Notes under the pieces: model-generated
Told to the model about the DNA's origin: nothing
Seen by the model: the letters and a program-made list of their open reading frames with translations, nothing else
Databases searched by the model: none
In this document: positions 53,236-62,474 of the stretch, piece after piece
Position numbering within the stretch: the stretch's first letter is position 1
Layout: each line of letters opens with the position of its first letter
Source: Pseudomonadota bacterium
GTDB taxonomy: Bacteria; Bdellovibrionota_B; Oligoflexia; Silvanigrellales; Silvanigrellaceae
Length of the DNA stretch: 64,000 bases
Direction: 5' to 3'
NCBI GenBank assembly: GCA_009926615.1
Contig: RFOM01000010.1
Location: 1-64,000 of the forward strand
Made by a program: the position numbers and the translations under genes

Positions 53236-56200
53236 GTGGCCCGCAGACATCCAAAAAATCGTCGTCATCCCTCGCGTTCCAAAAACAAAAGCAAAAGCCT
53301 GCGCTCCGATGAGGTTTTCGCAGATGCCGGCAAAGGGCGTGACGCCCGTTCGGCCCGCGACGGCAAGTCGGGCGCTCCTGCCGGAGGCGACGGAAAAAGT
53401 GCCGGTCATGGCCGCCGTGACGACAAAAGCGGAGCCCGCACAGGCCGGCGGGACGGCCGGAGGGACGGCCGGCGCGAGGGCGGACGCGACGGCGGTGATC
53501 GCCGTCCGCAAGGTCGGGGCAGAGGCTCATGGGGGAACAACGGCTTTCAAACTCCCAGCCCCGAAGCCATTCGTGATTCACTCGAAAAACTTCTTGCAGG
53601 CCGGCTGGATTCCAAAGGCTGGATTGCTCTTGCGGAGCGTTTTCGCGAGCGCCTGAAAAATTCTGACTGGGAGAGCACCGTCAGTCCGGCGGCTCATTCG
53701 CCGCAAAGACCTGTTGCTGCATCGGTCGGCGCTTTTACAAAAATGCAGGGAGCGACCCCGACAAAAAATTCGGTGCCGGTGGCAAAGCCTCAGGCTCCTG
53801 TCGGGCGTCCGGCAACTCAATCCTTTGGTACGCCGCACAGCGCACAGCTTGCCCCCAGCCGTTCATACAAATCAGATAAAAAGCCCTTGTCACCTGCACC
53901 GTCTGCGGTTCAGTCTGCCGCTCAGTCTGTGGTTCAGCCTGCTGTACCGGCTGCGCCAGCTTCGTCTGCATCGTCTGCTTCGGTTCAGTCTGCTGCACCC
54001 TCTGCTGCACCGTCTGCGCCTCTTCCCGACCGCGGATTTGCTCTTGCGCGGACCAAGCTGGCCTCATCGCGGCCGGAGTCCGACAAATCGCACGAGCGCT
54101 TTCCTGTGCGCTCCGAGCCTGAACGTCCGGCGGCAAAACCTGTGACCGAACTGGCCGCCGGACAGCGCATCACCGAAAACGGCATGGTGCTTGACGAATG
54201 GCAGGCCGACGCACTGGATGCACTTCTCAACGGTCAGAATGTTGTGGTGGACGCTCCGACTTCGGCGGGTAAAACGCGTGTCATTGAGGCGCTGCTCGAT
54301 GCGCGTCTGAGTGAGGGGCTCAGGCTCATTTATACAAGTCCGGTAAAAAGTTTGAGCAACGACAAATACCGCGAGTTCTGCGAAAAGTACGGCAAAGATC
54401 GGGTCGGGATCAACACCGGCGACTTCAAGGAAAATCTTCGCGCACCGATTATTCTTGCGACCCTCGAAACCTACCGCAACAGTCTTTTGGGTGTTGAACC
54501 CGACATGCGCAGACGGGTTGTTGTTTACGATGAATATCATTATCTGCAGGACGAAAGCCGCGGGAGCGCGTGGGAAGAATCGCTGATCCTTACACCCAAA
54601 GAAAGTCAGCTTATTCTTTTGTCGGCTTCGGTTCCCAATGCCGACGAATTTGCGCAGTGGCTCGAAAAATTATTTGCGCGTCCGTCCAAACTCATCCGTG
54701 TCACCAAGCGTCCGGTTCCGCTCGCCGATATTATTTATACAAGCTACGGCTGGATTTATGCACCCGATCTCGCGCTCAATCAGGAAGAAATTGCAATCAT
54801 CCGCCGCAGCCTGCGTGCCGACAGGGCCGGACAGCGCCGGCGCGACAAAGGGCGGTTTGAAGAGTTGGTTGATCCGGCAAGAGTTGCTTTGGAAATGAAC
54901 TTGGGGCCAGTGGTTGTATACGCCGGCCGGCGAGCCGACGTTGAAGCCATTGCACATATCCTTGCCCGCGGCCTTCAGAACACCATAACCGAAGAGTCGC
55001 TTAAACCGCTGCACGAGCGTATTTCAACACTCAGCGGATGGGACTACGTGCCGCACGACCTGCAGCGGATGATTCGCCGGCATGGCATTGCATTTCATCA
55101 CAGCGGACTGATTCCCCCCGGACGGGTGGCCATCGAAACACTTCTCAAAGAAGGTTTTCTCAAAGTTTGTTCCGGTACAATGGGGATTTCGCTGGGTGTG
55201 AACTTTGCCGTGCGCGGAGCGCTTATTTCTGATTTGTCACGGCCCAGCGAAGGCGGCGAGACGCGCTACAGCGCAAGTGAAGTCATGCAAATGCTCGGCC
55301 GCGCAGGACGGCGCGGAAAAGACACTCACGGATTTTCCATGTGGATGAACCTTGGCCGGTATGCTGAGCAAAAGCCGACCGGTCGCGAACCCTGCCGCTC
55401 TTCACTCAAGTTCGACCCGACGACAGTTTTGGGGATCCTCGGCCAAAAAGAAAGTTTCGCGTATCTGTCGGAGTTTTACCGCAAGTCGTTTTTTATGCGC
55501 GGCCGCGATCCGCAGCAGGTGATTGTTGCAGATCACGAACTTCTTTCGGCAGTTCTTTACAAAGATTACAAACTCGAAATTCTTGCCTGCGACGACATTC
55601 CGTCAACCTACGAGAAATTTCACAAGGGCCGGCAGCGCAGCCAAATCCCGTGCACCCGCTGTCCGGCAAAGATCACATGTCACACGCTGATGAATCAGTC
55701 ATCCAAGAGCACGCTTCAAAAAATTATTACGCATCTTGTCACAATCGGTGCTCTCGACGGTCAGGTGCCCACTTTGATGGGACAACTCGCGCGTCACTTT
55801 CCGCAGGCCGGCGGCATGATTATTGCCCGCAAGCTTGCGCAGGGCGAGATCAACGCGGCGAATCTGAGGCAGTATCTGCAAATGATGGCCAGCTTTTGCT
55901 CGGCGCATTTCAAGGAAATTCCCGACACGTTTGCCGATCTTGGTTTTCTGTCGAATCTTGAAATACCAAAGCAAATCGAAATTCATTATCCTGAAGAACT
56001 TTTTCCGGAGCTCTACGACGAAGTCGGATTCCGCAGGGAAGAATCGGGTCAAAAGGTGTTTCGGGAATTCAATCCGGCTGCGGCATCGATTGTCTCGGCA
56101 TGGATCGACGATCAGGTTTCTTGGGAACGGCTTGTCGAAGAGCATTCAACCAAGCATTTTTCGGCCGGCGACTGCATGATGGTCCTCTTCCGCTTTGCGA

Positions 56201-56418
56201 CCTTTTTGCAGAGCCTTGCGCGGCTTGAAGATTACGAACCCGAACTTGCAGCTCAGGCGCGCGCGCTGATCCCCGTTGTGCTGCGCGAGCCTCTGGATGC
56301 CCGCAACCGGATGCTCACCGAGGAAACCGCAGAATTTGAAAGCGAAGACAACCTTCCGCCGGCTGCTGCTGCCGACGGTGAGGACGCATCTGAAAGCGAT
56401 GAAATCAGCGAAGAGTAG
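53236..56418 (+). CDS. Ski2/Mtr4-like DExH-box helicase with long disordered N-terminus
   Basis: A 1,060-residue superfamily 2 helicase. The start GTG 53236 follows GGGGGA by 8 bases. Residues 1-90 are Arg/Gly/Asp/Lys-rich and residues about 180-300 are Ser/Ala/Pro/Gln-rich, both likely disordered. The core has Walker A DAPTSAGKT (about 338-346), DEYH (about 432), SASVPNADEF (motif III) and MLGRAGRRGKD (motif VI, about 684), in the Ski2/Mtr4 style. A cluster CTRCPAKITC near residue 806 may bind a metal. The C-terminal part is helical with an acidic end. It probably unwinds RNA. It overlaps the convergent lipoprotein gene by 14 bases. Confidence 0.92.
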   Translation: MARRHPKNRRHPSRSKNKSKSLRSDEVFADAGKGRDARSARDGKSGAPAGGDGKSAGHGRRDDKSGARTGRRDGRRDGRREGGRDGGDRRPQGRGRGSWGNNGFQTPSPEAIRDSLEKLLAGRLDSKGWIALAERFRERLKNSDWESTVSPAAHSPQRPVAASVGAFTKMQGATPTKNSVPVAKPQAPVGRPATQSFGTPHSAQLAPSRSYKSDKKPLSPAPSAVQSAAQSVVQPAVPAAPASSASSASVQSAAPSAAPSAPLPDRGFALARTKLASSRPESDKSHERFPVRSEPERPAAKPVTELAAGQRITENGMVLDEWQADALDALLNGQNVVVDAPTSAGKTRVIEALLDARLSEGLRLIYTSPVKSLSNDKYREFCEKYGKDRVGINTGDFKENLRAPIILATLETYRNSLLGVEPDMRRRVVVYDEYHYLQDESRGSAWEESLILTPKESQLILLSASVPNADEFAQWLEKLFARPSKLIRVTKRPVPLADIIYTSYGWIYAPDLALNQEEIAIIRRSLRADRAGQRRRDKGRFEELVDPARVALEMNLGPVVVYAGRRADVEAIAHILARGLQNTITEESLKPLHERISTLSGWDYVPHDLQRMIRRHGIAFHHSGLIPPGRVAIETLLKEGFLKVCSGTMGISLGVNFAVRGALISDLSRPSEGGETRYSASEVMQMLGRAGRRGKDTHGFSMWMNLGRYAEQKPTGREPCRSSLKFDPTTVLGILGQKESFAYLSEFYRKSFFMRGRDPQQVIVADHELLSAVLYKDYKLEILACDDIPSTYEKFHKGRQRSQIPCTRCPAKITCHTLMNQSSKSTLQKIITHLVTIGALDGQVPTLMGQLARHFPQAGGMIIARKLAQGEINAANLRQYLQMMASFCSAHFKEIPDTFADLGFLSNLEIPKQIEIHYPEELFPELYDEVGFRREESGQKVFREFNPAAASIVSAWIDDQVSWERLVEEHSTKHFSAGDCMMVLFRFATFLQSLARLEDYEPELAAQARALIPVVLREPLDARNRMLTEETAEFESEDNLPPAAAADGEDASESDEISEE

Positions 56419-57373
56419 GGGTGCTGCTGAGGTCCGGCGGGGGCAATGATTTGGACAGCATGGATGCAGCCCGTCCTTCGCCGACCCTCAACAGTGAATC
56501 GATGGCAACGACACGCGCAGTCTGGCGCATCGCTTCGTTGCAGCTTTCGCAGTTGTTTTTGAATTCGTTCGCATACAGCCAGCCCATTGCGTAGGAACCC
56601 CATTCGCGCCCGTCACAGGCTGCAAGCCCTTCGTAATCGCCGCTTTCGCAAATGGTATGAAGATGACCGCACGATCTGTTCTCGGGCAGCTGGCCGGCGG
56701 CAAGATTGATGGCATCTCTTTCCGACAGGCCTCCGGTGCAGTCGCTGTGCCGCGCTTCGTGAATCAAAACGGTTGTGCGGGCAACGGTGTTCATCGGCCG
56801 GCCTTCGCCGTCGTAGTTTGTGTAACCTTCTGCCAGACGGATAATTCCGACGCGCGGGTCATTTACGGGGACGGATGTGTTGTTGACGAAAAACTGGATC
56901 GGCCGTTTTTGTGCGATGGTTTCGAGCCAAACAGCCATGCCGATGTTGGTTGCGATGGTGACGGCCTTGCCGCTGTGGTTGCCGGTATTGGATGTGTAGC
57001 TGAAACGCGAATCGACGGAGGTGTCCCTGCCGATGATGAAGCCGACGCGGTCGTCAATGAATTTGAGAATGTTCAGTGCGCCGTTGAAAGAAAATGCTTT
57101 GAAAAAATAGCCTTCGGGCTCAGGCTTGAAGTTGATGTTCTGCAAAAAACGAATGTCTTCCTTGAAGAGCGTCCGCTCTTTTTCCGAAACCGCCGCATCA
57201 AGAGAAATACCGAGGGCCGGTGCGACCTGTTCGGCTGAGCCCGTTTGGGGCGGAGGAAGTTTGGGTTGTTCCAGCTGATCCTTTATTTTCTTGCAGCCGG
57301 TTGCCGCCGGCAGGACAAAGACGGTTGTCATCAGCAGTGTGCGGAGAAATGATGTTTTGAAGTTGGATTTCAT
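56405..57373 (-). CDS. Lipoprotein with HExxH zinc-protease-like motif
   Basis: A 322-residue lipoprotein with signal ending ATGC (Cys27). The start at 57373 has GGGAGA about 7 bases upstream; the longer ORF start is inside the neighbour. After a Pro/Gln/Glu linker, the sequence includes KAFSFNGALNILKF, and HEARH (His205-His209), a zinc-binding signature, followed by several Cys (GHLHTICESGDYEG, LAACDGREW, NNCESCNEA). The enzyme family is not recognised. It follows the TM protein at 57375-57977 with a single base between stop and start, so they form an operon. Confidence 0.8.
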   Translation of the reverse strand: MKSNFKTSFLRTLLMTTVFVLPAATGCKKIKDQLEQPKLPPPQTGSAEQVAPALGISLDAAVSEKERTLFKEDIRFLQNINFKPEPEGYFFKAFSFNGALNILKFIDDRVGFIIGRDTSVDSRFSYTSNTGNHSGKAVTIATNIGMAVWLETIAQKRPIQFFVNNTSVPVNDPRVGIIRLAEGYTNYDGEGRPMNTVARTTVLIHEARHSDCTGGLSERDAINLAAGQLPENRSCGHLHTICESGDYEGLAACDGREWGSYAMGWLYANEFKNNCESCNEAMRQTARVVAIDSLLRVGEGRAASMLSKSLPPPDLSSTPTLR

Positions 57374-57374
57374 A

Positions 57375-57977
57375 TTATTTCTCCCTGACCGGTCCGTTGA
57401 TGCCCGAAACAAAAATGAGATCTTCAGGCAGCTCTGCCAGCAGTGACTGATAGGACGCGGTCAGCTCATCGGGAAAACGTTCTTTGAGTCGCTCAAGGTT
57501 TGAAAGACACAGTGCGCGTGCGGCGCGGGCCGAGCCTTTGGACTGACCGTCGCGCGCGCAGGCAATCAGTTGCCGCGAAACTTCAAAACGGGTTTCTTTG
57601 CTGGCAAACGCTCCTTCCATGCTTGAAGCAACCTGTTCAGCAAAAGCCAGCAATGTTTGCGGCGTGACATGCGGATTCTGTGTCACTTCGTCGCGAATTT
57701 GCGCGACCTGCGGCGGATTTTCCAACGTCGGCTTGGGCAGTGCAGCCCTGCGGACAGGCGAACCGGAATCTGCTCTTCCGTTCATTGCTGCTCCGCCCTT
57801 CGCCGACGGACTGGATGCCCAGTTCGGTTTGGGCGGCTGCAAGCCGTCGGTTTTACGGCTGAACGACGTCGCGTTGGGGCGATCGTCGTCGGCGTCTCTG
57901 GCGATAATGGTGACGACGGCACCCAAAATGGCTGAACTGACTGCCACTGCCGCGATAATTCGCCAATTACCACTCAT
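57375..57977 (-). CDS. Membrane-anchored protein of unknown function
   Basis: A 200-residue protein with one N-terminal membrane helix (IIAAVAVSSAILGAVVTII) and a periplasmic or extracytoplasmic remainder. The linker at about residues 30-75 is Pro/Ser/Ala-rich. The C-terminal part is helical with two Cys (IACARD, ALCLSN). GGAGGA precedes the start at 57977 by about 6 bases. It is translationally joined to the HExxH lipoprotein gene that follows. I do not recognise a family. Confidence 0.7.
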   Translation of the reverse strand: MSGNWRIIAAVAVSSAILGAVVTIIARDADDDRPNATSFSRKTDGLQPPKPNWASSPSAKGGAAMNGRADSGSPVRRAALPKPTLENPPQVAQIRDEVTQNPHVTPQTLLAFAEQVASSMEGAFASKETRFEVSRQLIACARDGQSKGSARAARALCLSNLERLKERFPDELTASYQSLLAELPEDLIFVSGINGPVREK

Positions 57978-58090
57978 TCCGGATTCCTCCGCTCGAATTG
58001 AGGAAATGTAAGACTATGAACGATCGATCATCGGCAGCCGTTCGGGTAAATTGAGGTGCGCTTGGGCAGGGTGTCAGACAGTCCGGCAGT

Positions 58091-58813
58091 CTAGTCGGCG
58101 GAGGGGGCGGGAGAGTCCGAACGCCCGACGGGGGTCCATTGAACAACCGTGAATCGGCCTTCACCCAAAATTTTTGAAAATGTCCTTAAATTCTTGCTTG
58201 TCGGGTTAACCACAGTTCTGTTCCTGCTCGCCAGAAGCAGCGGCAAATCGGCTCGGTGATCCGAGTAGGCGGCATGCCAGACGGCGTTTCTCGGGATAAT
58301 TCTGCTCAGGCGTCTGATTTTCTCTTCGCCCAGACAATTTTTACCTCTTAAGGTAATTCCTCCGCAAAAACGCATTAATTTAGAGCCGATAATCAGTTTG
58401 GGTCCGGAATCCTGTGCATGCAGCAGCGTGCGCAGCCAAAATTCTCCCGAGGCACTGACATAACAGATTTTCAAGCCCTGCCCGCGCAGGCTTGAGAGTT
58501 CTGCATCGACTTCACGGAACCAGAGCGGGGCAATGTGTTCTCGGACAACCCCTCGGATGCGGGTCAATGCTTCACGGGCAGAGAGTCCGAATGTCGCACT
58601 CCAAAGAAGCGCACTTTTGAACTGGGTTTTTGAGGCCAGCCGCAAAACAAATGCCGGAATCAGAAAGGCAAAGAGCAGAACTGCCGTTGATGCGCGCAGA
58701 AAAGAGCGTTTGAAGACAAGCTCACGCATCAGAATCCGGAAGGAATCTTCGGCAATCACCGTGCCGTCGACGTCAAAGAAAGCAAACTGCTGAATTTCCG
58801 GTGTTCCGCTCAA
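58091..58813 (-). CDS. HAD-superfamily phosphatase (SerB-like, subclass IB)
   Basis: A 240-residue HAD hydrolase. The TTG at 58813 is preceded by AAAGGTG at 6 bases; GTG at 58822 is the alternative. Motif I is FFDVDGTVIAED, with the nucleophile Asp and the second Asp. Motif II Ser is in YVSASGEFW, and motif IV is YSDHRADLPLL (SD-x(4)-DLP), as in HAD-IB phosphoserine-phosphatase-like enzymes. A hydrophobic cap segment (TAVLLFAFLIPAFVLRL) suggests association with the membrane. The substrate is probably a phosphorylated small molecule or lipid. It diverges from priA across about 100 bases. Confidence 0.88.
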   Translation of the reverse strand: MSGTPEIQQFAFFDVDGTVIAEDSFRILMRELVFKRSFLRASTAVLLFAFLIPAFVLRLASKTQFKSALLWSATFGLSAREALTRIRGVVREHIAPLWFREVDAELSSLRGQGLKICYVSASGEFWLRTLLHAQDSGPKLIIGSKLMRFCGGITLRGKNCLGEEKIRRLSRIIPRNAVWHAAYSDHRADLPLLLASRNRTVVNPTSKNLRTFSKILGEGRFTVVQWTPVGRSDSPAPSAD

Positions 58814-58915
58814 GATGTTCACCTTTGTACGTCCGCGACTTGTCCCGTTCCGAGAAGCTTTGTTAGCGTAGTTCGCAGGAGAAATCGAGAACCCGCGGGC
58901 TGAAGCAGGACAGGG

Positions 58916-60991
58916 ATGACCTTGGAGAACGAAAAATATGGTTTGTTTGCGGTTGCGAATGCAACGGCTCACGAACTCACCTACCGGATTCCGGCCGGTC
59001 TGCAGCAGCAGATGCAGCGCGGCGTGTTGTGCGCATTGCCTGTTCAGGGCCGCAAGCTCGTGGGTGCTTTTCTGGGCTGGTGCGACAAGCCGTCGTTCGA
59101 ATGCAGGCCGGTTGAGGGAGTTATTGAGAATTGTCCGCCGCTGAAAAGCAAACTTGTCGATTTGCTTTACTGGGTCGCGGGATACTATTGCGCCCCGCTG
59201 GGAAGAACGATTCATCTGGCCGGTCCGGGTTTTTTGTGGAGCCCCGAAGCTCATCTCAAAAGACACAAAAGAACCGAAAAACGCGCGCGCAAAATTCGCA
59301 ACGAGACCGAAAATGAAGCACTGCCGCTTAAACAACTGACCGAAGAGCAACAGGCTGCTGTCAGGGCGGTTGCGTCATCCGAGGACGGCCGCACAACCCT
59401 TTTGCAGGGGGTCACCGGAAGCGGAAAAACGGAAGTTTACCTGCATCTGGTGGCGCAAACTTTGGAATCCGGAAAAACGGCGTTGGTTCTGGTTCCGGAA
59501 ATAGCGCTGACACCCCAGATGTGCGAACGCTTCAGAGTTCATTTTCCCCGACAGCTGGCGGTGCTTCATTCCGGACTGACGGCCGTCGAATATGAACGCG
59601 AATGGTTTCGCGCAGCAGGAGGCGAGGCCGGAGTTGTTTTGGGGGTGCGTTCCGCCGTTTTTGCGCCGCTCGAAAACATCGGGCTGATAATCGTCGACGA
59701 AGAACACGAGCAAAGTTACAAGTGTGACGAATTCCCCTGCTATCAGGCCCGCGACGTTGCGGTTAAACGCTCACAACTTGAAAATGCGCGCTGTCTGCTC
59801 GGGTCTGCAACTCCGTCTCTGGAATCATTCCTGAATGCCGAACGCGGACGTTATTCAAAGGTGCAATTGCAGACGCGGCATTCACGGTTGAGCAACCGGA
59901 CCGAGTTGTTTCAGTATCGCCCGAAGCTTCATTCGACCGGCGGAATCGGCCGCGGAGTTGTAAAGTCTTCGCAATTTTCATTTACCGGACCGGTCGTGGC
60001 TCAGGGTGTGGTAGATCTGATTGCCGATGCACACGCGCGCGGCGAGCAGAGCATGGTCATTCTCAACCGCCGCGGGTTTGCCCAGTTTGTTTTGTGCGGT
60101 GACTGCGGCGAGGCTCTGAAATGTCCGAATTGTTCCGTGAGCACGACGCTGCACTCTCGCGGGACTCGGGAGCTTTGTCATTATTGCGGATTTTCGCGCC
60201 CGACGCTGTCGGAATGCACGTCGTGCAAAAGTTCAAAGCTTGTTCACATGGGCATCGGGACGCAAAATCTGGAACAGGAATTGTCCGAGCGGATACACGG
60301 GCTGGTTGTCGATCGTCTCGACCGCGATGTTCTGACAAGCCATTCGCGGCTCTCGGAAATTATCTCCAAATTCAGATCGGGAGAAACTCACTGTCTGGTT
60401 GGAACTCAAATGCTTTCCAAAGGACACGATTTTCCCAAAGTGACGCTGGTTGCCGTGCTGAATGTTGAGGATGGTCTTTTTGTGCCGGATTATCGTTCGG
60501 CCGAAAGAACATTTCAGTTGTTATGTCAGGCCGCAGGGCGTTCGGGCCGCGGTCGCATCGCAGGTGTCGTTGCGGTTCAGTCGCTGGGGGCCAATCATCC
60601 GGTGATTCATCTTGCCCTTGAAGGTGCAGTCGATCGTTTTCTTGCCGACGAACTGCAAATGCGACAGCTGGGATGGCATCCGCCCGTCTGCCGGCAGATT
60701 TTGGTTGAGATGCAGCACTCCAATGAAAACTATCTTTTGCAGCAAGCCGCGCAGTTGCAAAAAGACCTTGCCGAAATCTGGCAGGCGCAAAAATTGACTC
60801 CGGCCGATGTGCGGCTGACCGGTCCAATGCCCGCCGTGCTCTCAAAGCTCAGGGGAGTGCATCGGGTTCACCTCGTTATTTCGGCCCGCAAAGAAATTCA
60901 TCCGGCCCGTCTGGTGCCGCCTGAACTGTCTGTGCGTAAGGAACTTCAACATATCATGAGGGTTGACGTAGACCCTTTCTCGTTTCTGTAA
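58916..60991 (+). CDS. priA: Primosomal protein N' (replication restart helicase PriA)
   Basis: A 691-residue DNA helicase that reloads the replisome at stalled forks. ATG 58916 follows a weak AGGA-type site. Order of domains: a 3'-DNA-binding region, a linker rich in Lys/Arg, then Walker A GVTGSGKTEVY (about residues 165-175), LVLVPEIALT, DEEHEQSY (about 261), SATPSLES, the zinc region with eight Cys (CGDCGEALKCPNC; CHYCG; CTSCKSS, about 395-440), GTQMLSKGHDFPKVTLV, and QAAGRSGRG. These are all typical of PriA. The length is near that of the E. coli enzyme (732). Confidence 0.97.
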   Translation: MTLENEKYGLFAVANATAHELTYRIPAGLQQQMQRGVLCALPVQGRKLVGAFLGWCDKPSFECRPVEGVIENCPPLKSKLVDLLYWVAGYYCAPLGRTIHLAGPGFLWSPEAHLKRHKRTEKRARKIRNETENEALPLKQLTEEQQAAVRAVASSEDGRTTLLQGVTGSGKTEVYLHLVAQTLESGKTALVLVPEIALTPQMCERFRVHFPRQLAVLHSGLTAVEYEREWFRAAGGEAGVVLGVRSAVFAPLENIGLIIVDEEHEQSYKCDEFPCYQARDVAVKRSQLENARCLLGSATPSLESFLNAERGRYSKVQLQTRHSRLSNRTELFQYRPKLHSTGGIGRGVVKSSQFSFTGPVVAQGVVDLIADAHARGEQSMVILNRRGFAQFVLCGDCGEALKCPNCSVSTTLHSRGTRELCHYCGFSRPTLSECTSCKSSKLVHMGIGTQNLEQELSERIHGLVVDRLDRDVLTSHSRLSEIISKFRSGETHCLVGTQMLSKGHDFPKVTLVAVLNVEDGLFVPDYRSAERTFQLLCQAAGRSGRGRIAGVVAVQSLGANHPVIHLALEGAVDRFLADELQMRQLGWHPPVCRQILVEMQHSNENYLLQQAAQLQKDLAEIWQAQKLTPADVRLTGPMPAVLSKLRGVHRVHLVISARKEIHPARLVPPELSVRKELQHIMRVDVDPFSFL

Positions 60992-61066
60992 ACTCCCTGC
61001 CGGAATCGACCGAAATCCCCTGTAGCGGGCAAGGAGGGCAGCGGGTGCGGCTGCTTCGGGGGAAAC

Positions 61067-62023
61067 ATGGGTTTGTCGCAATCAGACAAGGCAGCGGTCG
61101 TACTGAGTCTGTTGGGTCAGGAATTGGCGGCAGACATTTTTGCGCGTCTGTCCAAGGCGGAGCAGGTCAAAATCATTCGTGCCCTTGTCGACGGCCGTCA
61201 GGTTACGGATCAGGATATTCAAGAGATTTGTTCAGAATTCCTGAGCAAAGTCACTCATAAAAACTCCGGCTTGGATGTGCGGAGTCTGTTGCAGAAATCA
61301 ACCTTTGCCGGAGTCGAACTTCCCCGTACATCGCGGGTGAATGAAATTTGTGAAGATATTCCTGATTGGATTCTTGCCGACCATCTTTCCCGTCAGCTGG
61401 ATTCTGTTGTCTGTTCGGTACTGGGCTTTATTGAGCCTGCTCGGGCAGCCAAACTCCTCAAAGACTTTCCGGCGCAAAGGCAGGCGCAGTTGTTGGTTGT
61501 TCTTGCCAAAGAGAAAGTCCTCGATTCACTGGTGCTTGACGAACTGGAGTCGGATTTGGAAGCCCTGCGGACACGGGTTTCGAGCGGCCGGCATGGCAGC
61601 AGAGTCGGGGGACCTGCCCATGTTCTTGCCCTTGTGCAGTCGCTCGACAACGAACTTCGCGGCGAAATTCTGAACGCTGTCGGTGCCAAAGACCCCAATC
61701 TTGCCGGTTACCTTGAAAACGGACTGGTTTCCGTCGAGCGTCTCGCGCAGTTGTTGCCGAACCATCTCGCGCTGCTGCTTTCGCAATTAAAAGATCAGGA
61801 CATTGGCTGGTTTCTCAGAGGAGAAAAGAAGAACATCTGCGACGCTTATCTTGGGTGTTTGTCGTCACGCCGCCGGCAGGACGTCGAATGTCTGCTGGAG
61901 CCTGCCAAGAAAATAACCCAGAAGCAAAAAACGGAGGCGTGTGAGCGCCTCCGTAAAAAAGCAATGGAGATGAAAGACGAGGGAAAACTGATTTTCCCTT
62001 GGGAAGAAAGTCTGGTCGGCTGA
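61067..62023 (+). CDS. FliG-like protein, no flagellar neighbours
   Basis: A 318-residue soluble protein with the three helical domains of FliG. N-terminus: QSDKAAVVLSLLGQELAADI, like FliG's K-A-A-I-L-x-x-x-L-G. Middle: about residues 100-170, with SVLGFIEPARAAKLLKDFP, like the FliG Y-L-x-P-x-x-A-A-x-x-L-x-x-L-P motif. C-terminus: a helical segment ending EACERLRKKAMEMKDEGKLIF. The length equals FliG (about 330). No fli or flg genes are nearby; priA is upstream, 75 bases away. It may be a diverged FliG paralog acting with a MotAB-type motor, including the one at 37-39 kb. The expected LDD torque motif is not clearly conserved. Confidence 0.8.
   Translation: MGLSQSDKAAVVLSLLGQELAADIFARLSKAEQVKIIRALVDGRQVTDQDIQEICSEFLSKVTHKNSGLDVRSLLQKSTFAGVELPRTSRVNEICEDIPDWILADHLSRQLDSVVCSVLGFIEPARAAKLLKDFPAQRQAQLLVVLAKEKVLDSLVLDELESDLEALRTRVSSGRHGSRVGGPAHVLALVQSLDNELRGEILNAVGAKDPNLAGYLENGLVSVERLAQLLPNHLALLLSQLKDQDIGWFLRGEKKNICDAYLGCLSSRRRQDVECLLEPAKKITQKQKTEACERLRKKAMEMKDEGKLIFPWEESLVG
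61926..61954 (-). terminator. Intrinsic terminator on the minus strand, embedded in the FliG-like gene
   Basis: ACGGAGGCG (61931-61939) and CGCCTCCGT (61946-61954) form a perfect 9-bp GC-rich stem with a 6-base loop. On the minus strand it is followed by a run of five T residues at once (61930-61926). It lies about 85 bases beyond the stop of the minus-strand gene at 62037-62342 and so can end its transcript while lying inside the 3' end of the opposite gene. On the plus strand it has no T-tract after the stem. Confidence 0.8.
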
Positions 62024-62036
62024 CCCTTACAATCAG

Positions 62037-62342
62037 TCAGTTGTTCGGATTGCGCTCTACCTTACGCATTTCGGCGCGGCTCTCTTCAGCCGAGCGAACC
62101 TCGGGTGCGCTCTGGCATGCTTGGGCAACAGCTTCGTCGCCCGAGCTTTCCTTTTTGCGGCCGGCCTTCGCCTTGACCCCGACCTCTGTACAATACTGTT
62201 TAGTTTCAGCGGCTTGCGGATGCTGATCTTCACCCTTGCGCGACCCGAGGCCGACGCGGTCTTTGTTGCTTGCGGCAAAGCTTTCGCCTGCCTGAATCAC
62301 TGATACAGCGCTGAAAACAAGGATTATCAGACTCTTTTTCAT
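62037..62342 (-). CDS. Small exported protein of unknown function
   Basis: A 101-residue protein with a signal peptide (MKKSLIILVFSAVSVIQAG then SFA-ASN). GGAGGG lies 5 bases before ATG 62342. The mature part is short, charged (Lys/Glu/Arg/Gln) and has only two Cys (QYCTEV, AQACQS), which could form one disulfide. No family is recognised. It is a single gene, convergent with the FliG-like gene and ended by the terminator inside it. It diverges from the CobW-type gene over 132 bases. Confidence 0.8.
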   Translation of the reverse strand: MKKSLIILVFSAVSVIQAGESFAASNKDRVGLGSRKGEDQHPQAAETKQYCTEVGVKAKAGRKKESSGDEAVAQACQSAPEVRSAEESRAEMRKVERNPNN

Positions 62343-62474
62343 TAGACCCTCCATGTCTAGGTCACGTCTCTTCCCTTCTTTCACTTCGGCTGTCCCTGAT
62401 TAGACTTTAGCTGAATGCGGTTGTTCTTGGCTAAACACTCGGCTATTGGAAACCGTCACTGGTCGGAGGCTTCA

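Noticed and set aside
52135..53511. 458-codon minus-strand open frame over the thiolase gene
   Set aside because: Antisense to a thiolase with all catalytic residues; no ribosome site or recognisable motif.
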